From NCBI GenBank assembly GCA_016932415.1, contig JAFGCX010000026.1:12878-76877 (forward strand): 64,000 nucleotides of DNA, read 5' to 3'. The notes below the pieces were generated by a model, which saw only the letters and a list, made by a program, of their open reading frames with translations, searched no databases and was not told where the DNA came from. Position numbers and translations under genes: made by a program. Shown here piece after piece: positions 17,648-27,697 of this stretch. The DNA comes from Candidatus Krumholzibacteriota bacterium (GTDB lineage: Bacteria; Krumholzibacteriota; Krumholzibacteriia; Krumholzibacteriales; Krumholzibacteriaceae). The first letter of the stretch is position 1, and the number at the start of each line of letters is the position of its first letter.

Positions 17648-20600
17648 TTACCGCCAGTCTCCGATTGCAATGAAGGCGCCCCAGGTCGCAGGATGATCGA
17701 CTCTCCCTGCCGACCGTATCTCCCGCAGCTTCTTGAGTTGAGCGTTGCGGATTATAACAGGCATAGTATCGTCCCTTCTTCCATACAGATTGCTCATAAT
17801 CTCGGCTGTTGCCTGATCTGATACTGGCCACAGCGAACTGATGACAGTTCCCGCTCCTGCCATCTGAAAGGCCCGGCGCAGACCGTAAACGCCCTCTCCT
17901 TCCTTAACCTCGCCAAGGCCGGTCTCGCATGCAGACAACACTACCAGTTCAACGCCCCTTAGATCGAGAGTTGATACTTCATAAGCGGTCAGGATCCCAT
18001 CTTCAGCGCCCGTGTTTTTGCCGTCCTCCTTTCGGAGCTTCGCGCCGGCAAGGAAAAGTCCGGATTGCAGCAACGGATTTTCGCCGATAACCGCTGCTTC
18101 AGACCGGGAGTTTTCCCCGTGTTCACCACGGAGGCTTTCATGTTTCAGAAAGTACCCGTGAGTGGCAAGATGGATCACCCGGGTACCGGAAGCCTCTGCC
18201 TTGAACCGTTCCTCGCTTGCGTCCAGTCCGAAATGAACCTTGGCCTCCTCATCGGTCATTTTTTTCCACTTTTTTACAATCGCTTCGATTTCGTTCCTGG
18301 AAGCCGGCAGTGGACTCAGATCAATAGAATTGAAGTCTCCGGTGAATGATCTGGCATCCCGGCTGGCAACAATAACCGGTCCGGTCTGTCCAATTGAATC
18401 ATGTTTAGAGGGTTGCGGTAGCTTATTGGCAGGTGAGCCGAAATCCGGGTCCCCCAGAGCAAGTAGTCCTTTTGCCTGATTTGTCTTCCTGCCGTTCAAT
18501 CGGGTCAGGTCGCGCGCCGAAGAAAGATAATGCAGCGGCCGGTGTTCGATAAGGTAGGAACCGCTTCGATCGACAAGTCCGGCAAAGGAGACGAGGTTCA
18601 ACGCTCCATCGGGAGAAATCAATACTGTCGTATCGTCGCCCAGCTGTTTTTCAACCGGTTCCCAGAGTCTGGCGTAAAGTTTCTGGCCAAGTTTTTCGTA
18701 GATCCGTTTGTCGAAAGTTGCAGGTTCTCTTCCCAGTGTTGATTCAATATTCTGGCGATACTGTGTTATGAGCGGTTCCAGCTCGGAGGCCTGCCCGATA
18801 TCGAAAATCCTGGGTGGTTTACCGTGAGCAATCAAAAGAGCGAGGTAACGTGGAATCTCATCGGATAAATCAGCAGGGGCGTACGAGTACTTTATATATT
18901 CGACGAGTGCGGCTCCTTCCGGCACGAGGGAAGCTATTCGCTGAGTATTTATTTTTTCATACTCTCTTTTTTTGCCCTTATCTATACCCTGGCGTAATAG
19001 TTCTGCTTCCAATTCACGTGCATCGGTGCTCAACGAATCCAGTCTCGCGCGATAGGAATCAGGATCATTCTGGGCCCCCAGAGTGAACAGGTTGGCCAAT
19101 TCGAATCTCGTAAGTCTGAGCGATTCAAACAGCCTCGCTGTTATAGCATCTGTGTCACGAGCAGTTGCCATCTGCGCACGCTCATACATCTGATCGGCAA
19201 TCTGTCCCTTACTTGATAACAGCACATCGAACAATTGCCTTTTTCCCGGCATGATATCGAATCCTGCATCGGCGCAGCAGGTTATATAATTGTCAATGGC
19301 AGAGCTACAGGTCTGGGAGTAGGTCAGAGCATCCTGCTCGGAAAGCACCATCGCGTTTTCCCTGAACATCTCAAGCCACATCAGGCAGTCCTTTTCAGCG
19401 TGGTTGATCGCTTCCACGTATCTTTCCTGTTGTCTTAATGTTATGCACATTGATCTGTGAACGAGGGCCACCGTGGAATGTTTCTCCCCGAACGACTTTT
19501 CAACTATCGATAGAGCCTTTTCCTGCAAAGTCAGCGCTTCTTCATCTCTTCCCTGTCTCAAATAGAGGAATGCGAGCTGGTTCAGATCTGTCGCCAGTGT
19601 TGGATAATTACCGCCAAATGATTTTTCACGGAGTTCGACCACTTCCATAAGGTATTTTTCAGCTTCACCAAACTTTTTCTGGAGCTGAAGTACCACAGCA
19701 AGTTCGCTCAGATTATATACGCGGTTAGGGTGCTCGAGGCCCTGCGCCTTTTCCCTTATCGCCAGCGCCTGCCTGTTCAGCTGCTCAGCCTTAGAGTAAT
19801 CCCCCCTGTACCTGGCAACGTATGCCAGGCCCGTTATTGCCCGGGCTACATCGGGGTGTTCGGGGCCCAGTGATCTTTTCCGAATGTCAAGGACTCGCTG
19901 ATATAGCCTCTCTGCGTCGTCCAGTTTGCGTTGAATCAAGTATAACCATGCCATTGAATTCAGAGAAGCCGCCACCATGGGATGTTCAGGTCCGAACAAT
20001 TTCTCACGAATTGCCAGCGATTCCCTATAGAACAGCTCCGCCTCTACGAGTTTTGTCTGAAACCCGCAAATCCTTGCGAGATCAGAAAGGGATTGGGCAA
20101 CCAACTCGTGTTCGTTCCCGAATTCCTTTCTCCGAAGCTCGACAGCGCGCCTGTGCATTTCCTCTGATTCGGAATATTTCCCAATTTTTCTGTATACAGA
20201 TCCGAGCATACTGTAATAGAGAGCTATATTGCGGTAATCGGATTCGTCGTGTTTCACTTTCAGTTCCAGCGCTTTTACAAAATTCGCTTCGGCTTTTCCA
20301 TATTTACCCTGCGAGTAATTGAAATATCCATAGCGACCTAGCACATCGGGGATCAGTGGAGAACCAGGGTCCAGTTCGGATTCAAAAATAGATATACTCT
20401 CTTTATATAAAGAATCAGCAGACCCGATCCGGTTTTCCTTATTAGCTATATAAGCAAGATTGACCAATGCGCGTCCTACATCTATATGCCTTCGATACGA
20501 ATCCTCTTTTCGTAATTGAATGGTTCTTTCGGACAGGACCTTTGCCTTGTCGAACTCTCCCTTCGACATATGACAGTTGGCCAGATTCTGGAGCATCTGG

Positions 20601-20944
20601 GATAGTTCCGGGTCATTGTCGCCCGAGATCTTCTCTTTGATCTTTACAACACGGGTAATCAAGCTTTCCGCCTGCGCATGATTTCTGAAATAGTGAGGGA
20701 CTGATTGTTCATCTTTCCACCATATTCTAAGGGCGATTGTCGAATCCGATTTTCCATAGACCGACAGGGCATGGGAAACAGCCATCTCAAGAGCGGTTCT
20801 CGCTGAATCGATCTGGCCTTTCAATACAAGTGAATCCACGCGGTCAAGGAGTGCCTCTGTTGTCTCGTTTTTTGCCGGAGCAGAGCCATAGACGATAAAA
20901 AGACAAAGAAAAAAATACAATAAGAATGTTTTCGCGAAAGGCAT
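17648..20944 (-). CDS. Exported TPR-CHAT (caspase-like) protein
   Basis: 1098 residues, ATG at 20942-20944 with AAGGGGAT eight bases upstream. N-terminal signal peptide (MPFAKTFLLYFFLCLF...), then ten or more tetratricopeptide repeats of the 42-residue kinesin-light-chain type (about 80-510; e.g. GPEHPDVARAITGLAYV). The C-terminal CHAT domain (about 790-1095) has the caspase-like dyad His929 in HLATHGYF and Cys1006 in VLSACETGLG, followed by GLRRAFQMAGAGTVISSLWPV. CHAT proteins are cysteine proteases or their inactive relatives; some act in cell death and defence. An exported version is unlike the cytoplasmic Craspase-type proteins. No partner substrate is adjacent. Confidence 0.92.
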   Translation of the reverse strand: MPFAKTFLLYFFLCLFIVYGSAPAKNETTEALLDRVDSLVLKGQIDSARTALEMAVSHALSVYGKSDSTIALRIWWKDEQSVPHYFRNHAQAESLITRVVKIKEKISGDNDPELSQMLQNLANCHMSKGEFDKAKVLSERTIQLRKEDSYRRHIDVGRALVNLAYIANKENRIGSADSLYKESISIFESELDPGSPLIPDVLGRYGYFNYSQGKYGKAEANFVKALELKVKHDESDYRNIALYYSMLGSVYRKIGKYSESEEMHRRAVELRRKEFGNEHELVAQSLSDLARICGFQTKLVEAELFYRESLAIREKLFGPEHPMVAASLNSMAWLYLIQRKLDDAERLYQRVLDIRKRSLGPEHPDVARAITGLAYVARYRGDYSKAEQLNRQALAIREKAQGLEHPNRVYNLSELAVVLQLQKKFGEAEKYLMEVVELREKSFGGNYPTLATDLNQLAFLYLRQGRDEEALTLQEKALSIVEKSFGEKHSTVALVHRSMCITLRQQERYVEAINHAEKDCLMWLEMFRENAMVLSEQDALTYSQTCSSAIDNYITCCADAGFDIMPGKRQLFDVLLSSKGQIADQMYERAQMATARDTDAITARLFESLRLTRFELANLFTLGAQNDPDSYRARLDSLSTDARELEAELLRQGIDKGKKREYEKINTQRIASLVPEGAALVEYIKYSYAPADLSDEIPRYLALLIAHGKPPRIFDIGQASELEPLITQYRQNIESTLGREPATFDKRIYEKLGQKLYARLWEPVEKQLGDDTTVLISPDGALNLVSFAGLVDRSGSYLIEHRPLHYLSSARDLTRLNGRKTNQAKGLLALGDPDFGSPANKLPQPSKHDSIGQTGPVIVASRDARSFTGDFNSIDLSPLPASRNEIEAIVKKWKKMTDEEAKVHFGLDASEERFKAEASGTRVIHLATHGYFLKHESLRGEHGENSRSEAAVIGENPLLQSGLFLAGAKLRKEDGKNTGAEDGILTAYEVSTLDLRGVELVVLSACETGLGEVKEGEGVYGLRRAFQMAGAGTVISSLWPVSDQATAEIMSNLYGRRDDTMPVIIRNAQLKKLREIRSAGRVDHPATWGAFIAIGDWR

Positions 20945-21101
20945 ACTGTGATCCCCTTATATAAACCTCAAGAAAAACCGGGTATTGGAGCAGTATAAAC
21001 CAGGGAGAATGGCGCATAAACTAAAATATTCATAGCAGTTCAAGGGAGAATCGATTCTTGGGAATCCGATTTCCTGCTAAAAAAGGGATGATGAGATTCA
21101 G

Positions 21102-21185
21102 ATGAAAAAAGCTGCTGTAACTTTCGTACGATTACTCCGGGACCGGAGGGTCCCGGAGTCCTTTTTGCAGGCAGGAAAATGCTGA
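21102..21185 (+). CDS. Possible 27-residue leader peptide (uncertain)
   Basis: ATG at 21102 to TGA at 21183-21185, encoding MKKAAVTFVRLLRDRRVP and nine more residues. Its second half lies across the strong terminator-like hairpin at 21134-21159, an arrangement seen in leader/attenuator systems. There is no clear ribosome site, and no codon run hints at an amino-acid sensor, so this may be chance. Confidence 0.2.
   Translation: MKKAAVTFVRLLRDRRVPESFLQAGKC
21134..21166 (+). terminator. Terminator-like hairpin upstream of hybrid kinase
   Basis: Perfect 11-bp stem ACTCCGGGACC (21134-21144) / GGTCCCGGAGT (21149-21159) with a GGAG tetraloop, followed by CCTTTTT. No annotated plus-strand gene ends before it, since both flanking genes diverge. 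It therefore points to a short transcript: a small RNA or an attenuated leader for the kinase gene. Confidence 0.7.
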
Positions 21186-21329
21186 TAGGTTTCCAGGGTA
21201 ATACCGGGATTGACTTCTAAGTATCTATTTGATAGCATGTCAATAATATTTTACAGATGAACGTTCCTGTTGATCTCTCCGAATACAGGAAATTTCAAAT
21301 CTTTTACTTTATGTAATTATATTCAGGTA

Positions 21330-24300
21330 ATGATCAAAAATCATAATATTGTAAAAGATTCGCTACGGACAGGATCCGGCTCGCATCGGCCGGTATCTTT
21401 TTTGACCCTGCATTTTGTTCGACCGGCCCGAAATCTTCTCCGGGCATCTCTCAGTCTGTTCTTCTATCTTCTTCTGACCTTTTCCATACTGGTCGGACTG
21501 CTCGCGCCTGCCAAAGCGCGGCAGTATCCAATCAAGACATATACCGAGGCGGATGGTCTTCCCAGCGCAGGGATCAAATCGATCGCTCAGGACCTTACCG
21601 GGAGAATGTGGTTTGCCACCCGTTCGGGGATAGTCTCTTATGACGGTAAGGATATGACCGTCTATGGAGTCCAGGACGGTCTGCCCGCGCTTGATCACAG
21701 CGCGGTCGTTCTCGACCGGCATGGAGTAGTCTGGGTCCTCTCTTCACGTGGAGTCCTCTCCACATTTGAGAACGGGGTCTGGAGTAGAAGAGCGACGTAC
21801 AGAAAGATCGATTATTACAGCGATCATCACATCCTTATGAGCTCGATGGAGAAAAATGGCAGGACAGAGATCGTATTTACAATGAGTGGAAATGACCTGG
21901 TCCTCTACAGCTGCGAAGATAACAGCATGATCGATCTGCGTTTTAAGGATATCGAAAGGCCTGTCACTATTTTTGCCATCACGGCAGTCGATAACAGGCT
22001 TTTTGTAGCGACTTCAGAAGGACTTTTCGACGCTGTCGCAGATTCGCTCGACACCGGTCTGCGCAGGACGGACTGGGCGTCTGATCTGCCTGTATACAGT
22101 GTTGTCTATGATGAGAATAATGATGTCCTCTGGCTGGCAGGCCGGAGTTGTATTTGCAAGTACAGTGATGGCAGGATTGATTGTTATGATGATATCAAGG
22201 AACTCTCCAGGGTTTTCACGGAAGGTTTTTTTTCGGGAGTGGCAGATAATCTGGGAGGATTTTATTTTGGCCAGACGACAAATCTTTTCAGATTCGATGG
22301 AATTGGCTTGATCGAATCGATTGGAAGGGTAAATGGTCTTGTGGATGACGGAACATCGACGCTCTTCCGGGACAGGGAGGGGAATATCTGGGTCGGAGGG
22401 TTGCGGGGACTGTCAAAGATCACAAGTCTTCGTTTCACCAGCTACACCAAGGATAACGGGCTTTTCGAGGATGAAGTATCGGTAGTCCTGGAGAGGTCTT
22501 CAGGTGATATGGTCCTTGGTCATCCCACTGGACTGACTTTTCTTGGTACTGATATGAGGACAATGAAGATAACTTCCAGGCAGGATCTTCACAGGATCCT
22601 CGATATGGCGGAAGATGCCTCGGGAGCGTTATGGATCGCGGCGAGTTATTCGGGACTGGTAAGACTCGATCTGGATGGAAAGAGGACTGATTACGGAGTC
22701 GAGTGCGGTTTCGAATTGCCTGTCACTTCCGTCCTCTTCGATCGAGAGGGGCGTCTCTGGACAGGAGGAATGAATCATCTTTTCCTGTATGAATCCGGAG
22801 AATTCGTACCTTTCCCCTTGCCGGAAGCATCTGTAAAAAGGCCTGTTTTTATCAAGCGGTTGTTTGAGTCTGATGATGGTACTATTTATTTGGCGACAAG
22901 TACGACCGGCATTTATTCCATCAAGGATGGAGACGCGAAGAATATCAACGTCTCTGATAATCAATCGGGCGATAATGTATATTCAATATACAAGACCGAT
23001 GAAGGCACGATCTTTGCGGGAACAGGAGATGGACTCTACGCCGGAAGAGGCGGTGAATTCGAAGAAAGCTTATCTCCCCTGCCTGAGATCGACCGCCCCG
23101 TTTATTTTATAATAAAAGATCAACAGGAGAGAATATGGTTCGGAACAGATAACGGGGTCTTCCGGTGGAGTGGAGAGAGTCTTGATTATCTCACAGTCGA
23201 GGATGGACTGGTCGGCAGGGAAACCAACAGGGCTGCCGGACTTGTCGACATGAATGGAGACGTATGGATTGGGACAGATCGTGGAGTCTCGGTCTATCGT
23301 GAACAATACGATGTGCAGAGTGATATCACTCCCCTGGTAGAACTTGTTTCTTTGGAGGCGTCGGGGAGGGAATATCCACTGACTGAACCAATCGAACTCG
23401 ATCATGAAAACAGATCGTTCACTATCAATTTTCGCGTACTGTCTTTCGTCAATGAGAAGAAAAACAGGATAAAAAGCCGGCTGGAAGGTTATGAATCCGA
23501 CTGGCTCGATCCATATATATCGCCACAGCAACAGATACGTTATACTAATCTCCCGGCCGGAAAATACAGGTTTCATATAATGGCTGCTGGATATGAACAG
23601 TCCTGGAGCGACGTGATAAGTTCTCCCGTTATTAAGATCAAGAAACCTTTCTGGGCCGAGATATGGTTTATCATACTTGCAGTTCTGACAGTGATCCTGT
23701 TCGTTCTGTTTGTTTCAGGCTACATCCTTCAGCGCAGATCTGCCGGTTGGCTCAAACGGGAAGTCGAAAGAAGAGTCGAGGAAATGAAGATGGTCGAGAA
23801 GGAACTTGCCAGCGCTCGGCAGATGAAATCGATCGGAGTGCTCGCCGGAGGGATCGCCCATGATTTCAACAATTTTCTAGCTGCCATGATAGGAAATCTT
23901 TCGATGCTTGAGATATCGACCGACCTGACGCCAAGGGACAGGGAACTCGCTTCGGAAGTCCTGCAGGCGGCCGAGAGGTCGAAGTCGCTGACAAAGCAAC
24001 TTTTGACTTTTTCGCAAGGTGGCGCTCCGGTACTGCAACCGGGAGATATCAGGGATGTGATCAGGGATACGGCCACATTTATACTCAAGGGAACGAATTC
24101 GGTCTGTTCATTTGAATTCGCGGATGATCTGAAGAAAGTCGAAATGGATCCCGATCAGATCAGCCAGGTGATCGATAATCTCCTGTTGAACGCCCGCCAG
24201 GCTATGCCTGGCGGAGGAACCGTGATTATAAGAGCGGAGAACTATGATCATAAACGAGGCACTGGCAGGCACCGACTGCTGGAAATCGGCGAGTACGTGA

Positions 24301-24938
24301 AAATAGAGATCGAAGATGAAGGCGAAGGGATAAGCGGGGAAAACCTCGGAAGTATCCTGGACCCATACTATACGACAAGGGAGAGTGGGTCAGGCCTGGG
24401 GCTTCCCATGGCTTATTCAGTTGTCAAACGCCATGGCGGCATTCTGGAAATAATGTCAGAACCCGGAAAGGGTACAGTTGTGACCTTCTATCTTCCTGTC
24501 TCGGAAAAAAGATTAGAGCCGGTCAGCGATGTGGATAATGTTCTGGCCGGGAAAGGCCCCGCGCGTATACTGATTATGGAAGATGACGACCTTGTCAGCA
24601 TGCTTGTCGTCAAGATGGCTGGAAAACGCGGTTTCAAGACCGAGGTCGTCAAGGATGGGGCGGAAGCGATAAAACGTTACAGAGAGGCTCTGGAAAATGG
24701 CATGCGCTGGGATATGGTGATTATGGACCTTACCATTCCCGGGGGGATGGGTGGCAGGGAAACGATAGGCCACATACTGGAAATGGATCCCGCCGCGAAG
24801 GTGGTCGTATCGAGCGGCTATTCAAACGACGACGTTCTGGCGAAGTATTCGAAGTACGGTTTCGTCGGCCGCCTGGCCAAGCCGTTCACCTTCGATGATT
24901 TTAACAGGGTCATCGACGGTATCCTGGCCATGACGTAA
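21330..24938 (+). CDS. Hybrid sensor kinase: propeller + Y_Y_Y + HK + receiver
   Basis: About 1202 residues from the ATG at 21330; an in-frame TTG at 21270 is possible and neither has a strong ribosome site. A membrane/signal segment near residues 40-62 precedes two-component propeller repeats (DGLPSAGIKSIAQDLTG, GNIWVGGLRGLSKI, ERIWFGTDNGVFRW), then a Y_Y_Y domain (SRLEGYESDW ... YTNLPAGKYRFHI) and a membrane helix near 780-800. The cytoplasmic part has a NtrB-like HisKA with His844 in GGIAHDFNN, a HATPase domain (DEGEGI, SGLGLPMAYSV) and a C-terminal receiver with Asp1133 in MVIMDLTIPG. It lacks the AraC domain of Bacteroides HTCS proteins, so phosphate probably passes to an unlinked partner. 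Confidence 0.92.
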   Translation: MIKNHNIVKDSLRTGSGSHRPVSFLTLHFVRPARNLLRASLSLFFYLLLTFSILVGLLAPAKARQYPIKTYTEADGLPSAGIKSIAQDLTGRMWFATRSGIVSYDGKDMTVYGVQDGLPALDHSAVVLDRHGVVWVLSSRGVLSTFENGVWSRRATYRKIDYYSDHHILMSSMEKNGRTEIVFTMSGNDLVLYSCEDNSMIDLRFKDIERPVTIFAITAVDNRLFVATSEGLFDAVADSLDTGLRRTDWASDLPVYSVVYDENNDVLWLAGRSCICKYSDGRIDCYDDIKELSRVFTEGFFSGVADNLGGFYFGQTTNLFRFDGIGLIESIGRVNGLVDDGTSTLFRDREGNIWVGGLRGLSKITSLRFTSYTKDNGLFEDEVSVVLERSSGDMVLGHPTGLTFLGTDMRTMKITSRQDLHRILDMAEDASGALWIAASYSGLVRLDLDGKRTDYGVECGFELPVTSVLFDREGRLWTGGMNHLFLYESGEFVPFPLPEASVKRPVFIKRLFESDDGTIYLATSTTGIYSIKDGDAKNINVSDNQSGDNVYSIYKTDEGTIFAGTGDGLYAGRGGEFEESLSPLPEIDRPVYFIIKDQQERIWFGTDNGVFRWSGESLDYLTVEDGLVGRETNRAAGLVDMNGDVWIGTDRGVSVYREQYDVQSDITPLVELVSLEASGREYPLTEPIELDHENRSFTINFRVLSFVNEKKNRIKSRLEGYESDWLDPYISPQQQIRYTNLPAGKYRFHIMAAGYEQSWSDVISSPVIKIKKPFWAEIWFIILAVLTVILFVLFVSGYILQRRSAGWLKREVERRVEEMKMVEKELASARQMKSIGVLAGGIAHDFNNFLAAMIGNLSMLEISTDLTPRDRELASEVLQAAERSKSLTKQLLTFSQGGAPVLQPGDIRDVIRDTATFILKGTNSVCSFEFADDLKKVEMDPDQISQVIDNLLLNARQAMPGGGTVIIRAENYDHKRGTGRHRLLEIGEYVKIEIEDEGEGISGENLGSILDPYYTTRESGSGLGLPMAYSVVKRHGGILEIMSEPGKGTVVTFYLPVSEKRLEPVSDVDNVLAGKGPARILIMEDDDLVSMLVVKMAGKRGFKTEVVKDGAEAIKRYREALENGMRWDMVIMDLTIPGGMGGRETIGHILEMDPAAKVVVSSGYSNDDVLAKYSKYGFVGRLAKPFTFDDFNRVIDGILAMT

Positions 24939-24963
24939 CTGATCGTGCCAGCGAAAAGAACAG

Positions 24964-27147
24964 CTAATCTTCTATTCCAACCAGATCGAGAATGAAAGCG
25001 TATTCAAGTGCTGTCTCCCTGTACCTTCTGAACCTGCCGGAGACTCCTCCGTGCCCGGCGCCCATGTTTGTATGAAGCAGCAGGATATTACCATCGGTCT
25101 TGTTCGCTCTTAGCCTCGCAACCCATTTCGCCGGTTCCCAGTATTGCACTTGGGAATCGTGCAAACCTGTCGTTACAAGCATTGCGGGATAGCCTGCCTT
25201 CTTCACGTTGTCATATGGAGAATATGAAAGCATATATTCATAATATTCGGGGATATTCGGATTGCCCCATTCATCATATTCCGCAGTAGTAAGCGGGATA
25301 CTCTCATCGAGCATCGTGGTGACTACGTCGACCCATGGCACCGCCGCTACTACTCCCCTGAAAAGGTCTGGCCGCATATTTATCACAGCTCCGATAAGAA
25401 GTCCGCCGGCGCTGCCTCCCATCGCGAATAATTTATCAGGAGAAGTATAGTCCTTCGAGCAAAGATATTCGGCGCAATCGATGAAATCGGTAAATGTGTT
25501 TTTCTTTTTGAGAAGTTTTCCATCTTCATACCAGTCTCTGCCCATCTCCTGACCGCCCCGGATATGAGCTATCGCGTAGATGAACCCCCTGTCAATCAGA
25601 CTGAGCCTGTACGATCTGAATGACGCGTTCATGCTGGCTCCATAAGACCCATATCCGTAGAGCAGGAGAGGGTTTTTCCTATTTACCCGGATTCCCTTAC
25701 GGTAAACAAGCGATACGGGGACTTCGTCACCGTCCCTCGCCGTCACGATCAACCACTCGGAATGATATTGGGATCGATCAAATCCTCCGAGCACTCTTTC
25801 TTCTTTGAGAAGGATCTTCTCTTTCGTCTCCATGTTGTAATCGAAAGTCGAATTGGGAGTAGTCAGCGAGGAATAATTGAACCTGACAAGCTCAGAATCG
25901 AATTCGGGATTTATCCCGATATATACTGAATATGTATCTTCCCCGAAATCGATATCGTGTTCTGTCTTGTCCTGCCAACTGATAACCCGAAGCCTCGTCA
26001 GACCTCTTCGTCTTTCGTTGACCACGAGGAATCTGTCGAATATCTCGATCCCCTCGAGAAGGACATCCTTCCTGTGAGGAATCACCTCGACCCAGTTTTC
26101 TTTCGTTGTTTTTCCGACAGGAGCCTTCATCAACCTGAAGTTGCGTGCCATACAGTTGGTCACAATATAGAAATCGTTTCCGAAATGTTCTATTTCGTAT
26201 TCCAGATCTTTCTCACGGGGATGAAATATCATGAATTCGCTTTCCGGCCTGTCAGCGTCGATAAACCTGTACTCGGTCGAGAGAGTACTTTCCGAGTTGA
26301 TAAAAAGATATTTTCGCGATTTGGATCTGAATACGTACGTGTTAAAGGTGGGGTCCGTTTCGTGATATATCTCCCTGTCGAGTGACGCGTCAACGCCCAA
26401 CCTGTGGCTGGCGATCTTGTACGGTCTGAGAGTCTCGTCTTTCATGGAATAAAATACGGTCCGGTTGTCGTTAGCCCAGACAGGCCGGCCGGTGGTCACG
26501 GGGATCTGGTCCCTGAGGATCAGACCGGTCGTGAGATCCTTGAAATGGATAGTATACTTGCGCCTGCTGACACTGTCGACGCCGTACGCGAGGATCCTGT
26601 TATCAGGGCTCACCGCAAGTCCGCTTACATTGTAATATTCGAATCCTTCAGCCATATCGTTGACGTCGAGCATAACTTCTTCAGCCGCGTCAAGGGTCCC
26701 CTCTTTTCTGCAGTAGACGGGATATTCCTTTCCTTCCTCATACCTCGTATAATACCAGTAACCCTGCTCGAGATAGGGCACAGTTTCGTCTTCCTGCGTT
26801 ATTCTCCCGATTATTTCGTTAAAAAGTTTTTCCTGAAGAGGTCCGGTGTGCTCCATTATCGCGTCGGTATATTCATTTTCCGCCGTCAGGTAGCTGATCA
26901 CTTCGGGGTTCTCCCGTTCCCTCAGCCAGTAATATTCGTCGATCCTCGTATCGCCGTGGATCGTCAGTTTCTTTTCTACCTGTTTAGCGACCGGCGGAAC
27001 GATCCTGGGTTGAACATGGATCGGTATTTCAGCGTTCCTGCATCCCGGCAGGGGCATAAACGAAAAAAGTGTCAGGACGCTGAGGATCAGAACCAGGAAG
27101 AGGAGGCGCTCACGTTTAATTTTTGATCTGAGAGCTCGTAAAATCAT
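24964..27147 (-). CDS. S9 family prolyl-oligopeptidase-like peptidase, lipoprotein
   Basis: 727 residues. N-terminal signal with lipobox-like PLPGC near residue 36, so probably membrane-anchored in the envelope. A seven-bladed propeller domain (about 60-440) begins with DEYYWLRERENPEVI, typical of oligopeptidase B. The catalytic alpha/beta hydrolase domain (about 460-720) has Ser579 in GGSAGG, Asp in TGLHDSQV and His in MGAGHGG. Segments GYGSYGAS and HIRGGQEMGRDWYEDG agree with oligopeptidase B. Most oligopeptidase B enzymes are cytosolic, so the export signal is notable. Start ATG at 27145-27147 with GGCGGGG upstream. Confidence 0.92.
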   Translation of the reverse strand: MILRALRSKIKRERLLFLVLILSVLTLFSFMPLPGCRNAEIPIHVQPRIVPPVAKQVEKKLTIHGDTRIDEYYWLRERENPEVISYLTAENEYTDAIMEHTGPLQEKLFNEIIGRITQEDETVPYLEQGYWYYTRYEEGKEYPVYCRKEGTLDAAEEVMLDVNDMAEGFEYYNVSGLAVSPDNRILAYGVDSVSRRKYTIHFKDLTTGLILRDQIPVTTGRPVWANDNRTVFYSMKDETLRPYKIASHRLGVDASLDREIYHETDPTFNTYVFRSKSRKYLFINSESTLSTEYRFIDADRPESEFMIFHPREKDLEYEIEHFGNDFYIVTNCMARNFRLMKAPVGKTTKENWVEVIPHRKDVLLEGIEIFDRFLVVNERRRGLTRLRVISWQDKTEHDIDFGEDTYSVYIGINPEFDSELVRFNYSSLTTPNSTFDYNMETKEKILLKEERVLGGFDRSQYHSEWLIVTARDGDEVPVSLVYRKGIRVNRKNPLLLYGYGSYGASMNASFRSYRLSLIDRGFIYAIAHIRGGQEMGRDWYEDGKLLKKKNTFTDFIDCAEYLCSKDYTSPDKLFAMGGSAGGLLIGAVINMRPDLFRGVVAAVPWVDVVTTMLDESIPLTTAEYDEWGNPNIPEYYEYMLSYSPYDNVKKAGYPAMLVTTGLHDSQVQYWEPAKWVARLRANKTDGNILLLHTNMGAGHGGVSGRFRRYRETALEYAFILDLVGIED

Positions 27148-27313
27148 TTTTAACCCCGCCTTTCGACCGACTGTTGAATTATCAGGAGGAGATTATACAT
27201 CTTCCCCTTCGATTCTGCCATAAATTAGCTTCCAATAACATTGACCAGAAGCTATTATCGCCTTGCCGGATCAAGGCGCCCTTGTCCGGCAGATTAAGGA
27301 AAAGGGAGAGAAG

Positions 27314-27664
27314 ATGATAATACTTGAACAGCCGATGACGGTTAGGGAATTACAGGAAACGGCGAAAAACCTGTTCGGTGAAATGATCAAGGCTGTTGTC
27401 GACATCAGGCTTGGCCTGTTAGCGATAGATGCCGAAATGCATTCAGACCTCGAGGCGCTGCTTCTTGACAATGGATCGGCGCAAGCCGACTTGTGGGGGA
27501 TCAATTTTTATCCTTTCCTCGAAAGGGACGATTTTCTGGAATTTGATTCGATGATAAACATGCGTCCTTCCCAGGGAAATATGAGCCGGGGAGTCGAAGA
27601 CAAGGTAATACGCGACAGCATCGTCGAACTGGTTGACAGGTGGATATCACGGGACGATAAATAA
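27314..27664 (+). CDS. DUF5674 family protein
   Basis: 116 residues from the ATG at 27314, chosen over an upstream start because GGGAG lies six bases before it. The whole length matches what I recall of the DUF5674 family: LFGEMIKAVVDI, AIDAEMHSDLEALLLDNGS, DLWGINFYPF, EFDSMINMRPSQGNMSRGVE. Its function is unknown; it is small, acidic and probably cytoplasmic. It is followed after 33 bases by another small conserved gene, perhaps in one transcript. Confidence 0.75.
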   Translation: MIILEQPMTVRELQETAKNLFGEMIKAVVDIRLGLLAIDAEMHSDLEALLLDNGSAQADLWGINFYPFLERDDFLEFDSMINMRPSQGNMSRGVEDKVIRDSIVELVDRWISRDDK

Positions 27665-27697
27665 TCGACACGAGCAGCCGCTCGGGCGGGATGGTAG

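Larger units (their letters stand above)
20945..21329. other. Divergent intergenic region with palindrome and hairpin
   Basis: 385 bases between the CHAT gene and the hybrid kinase. Besides the hairpin at 21134-21166 it contains a 12-base perfect palindrome AGAATCGATTCT at 21047-21058, a possible operator for either divergent gene. A 27-codon frame at 21102-21185 overlaps the hairpin. Confidence 0.5.
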
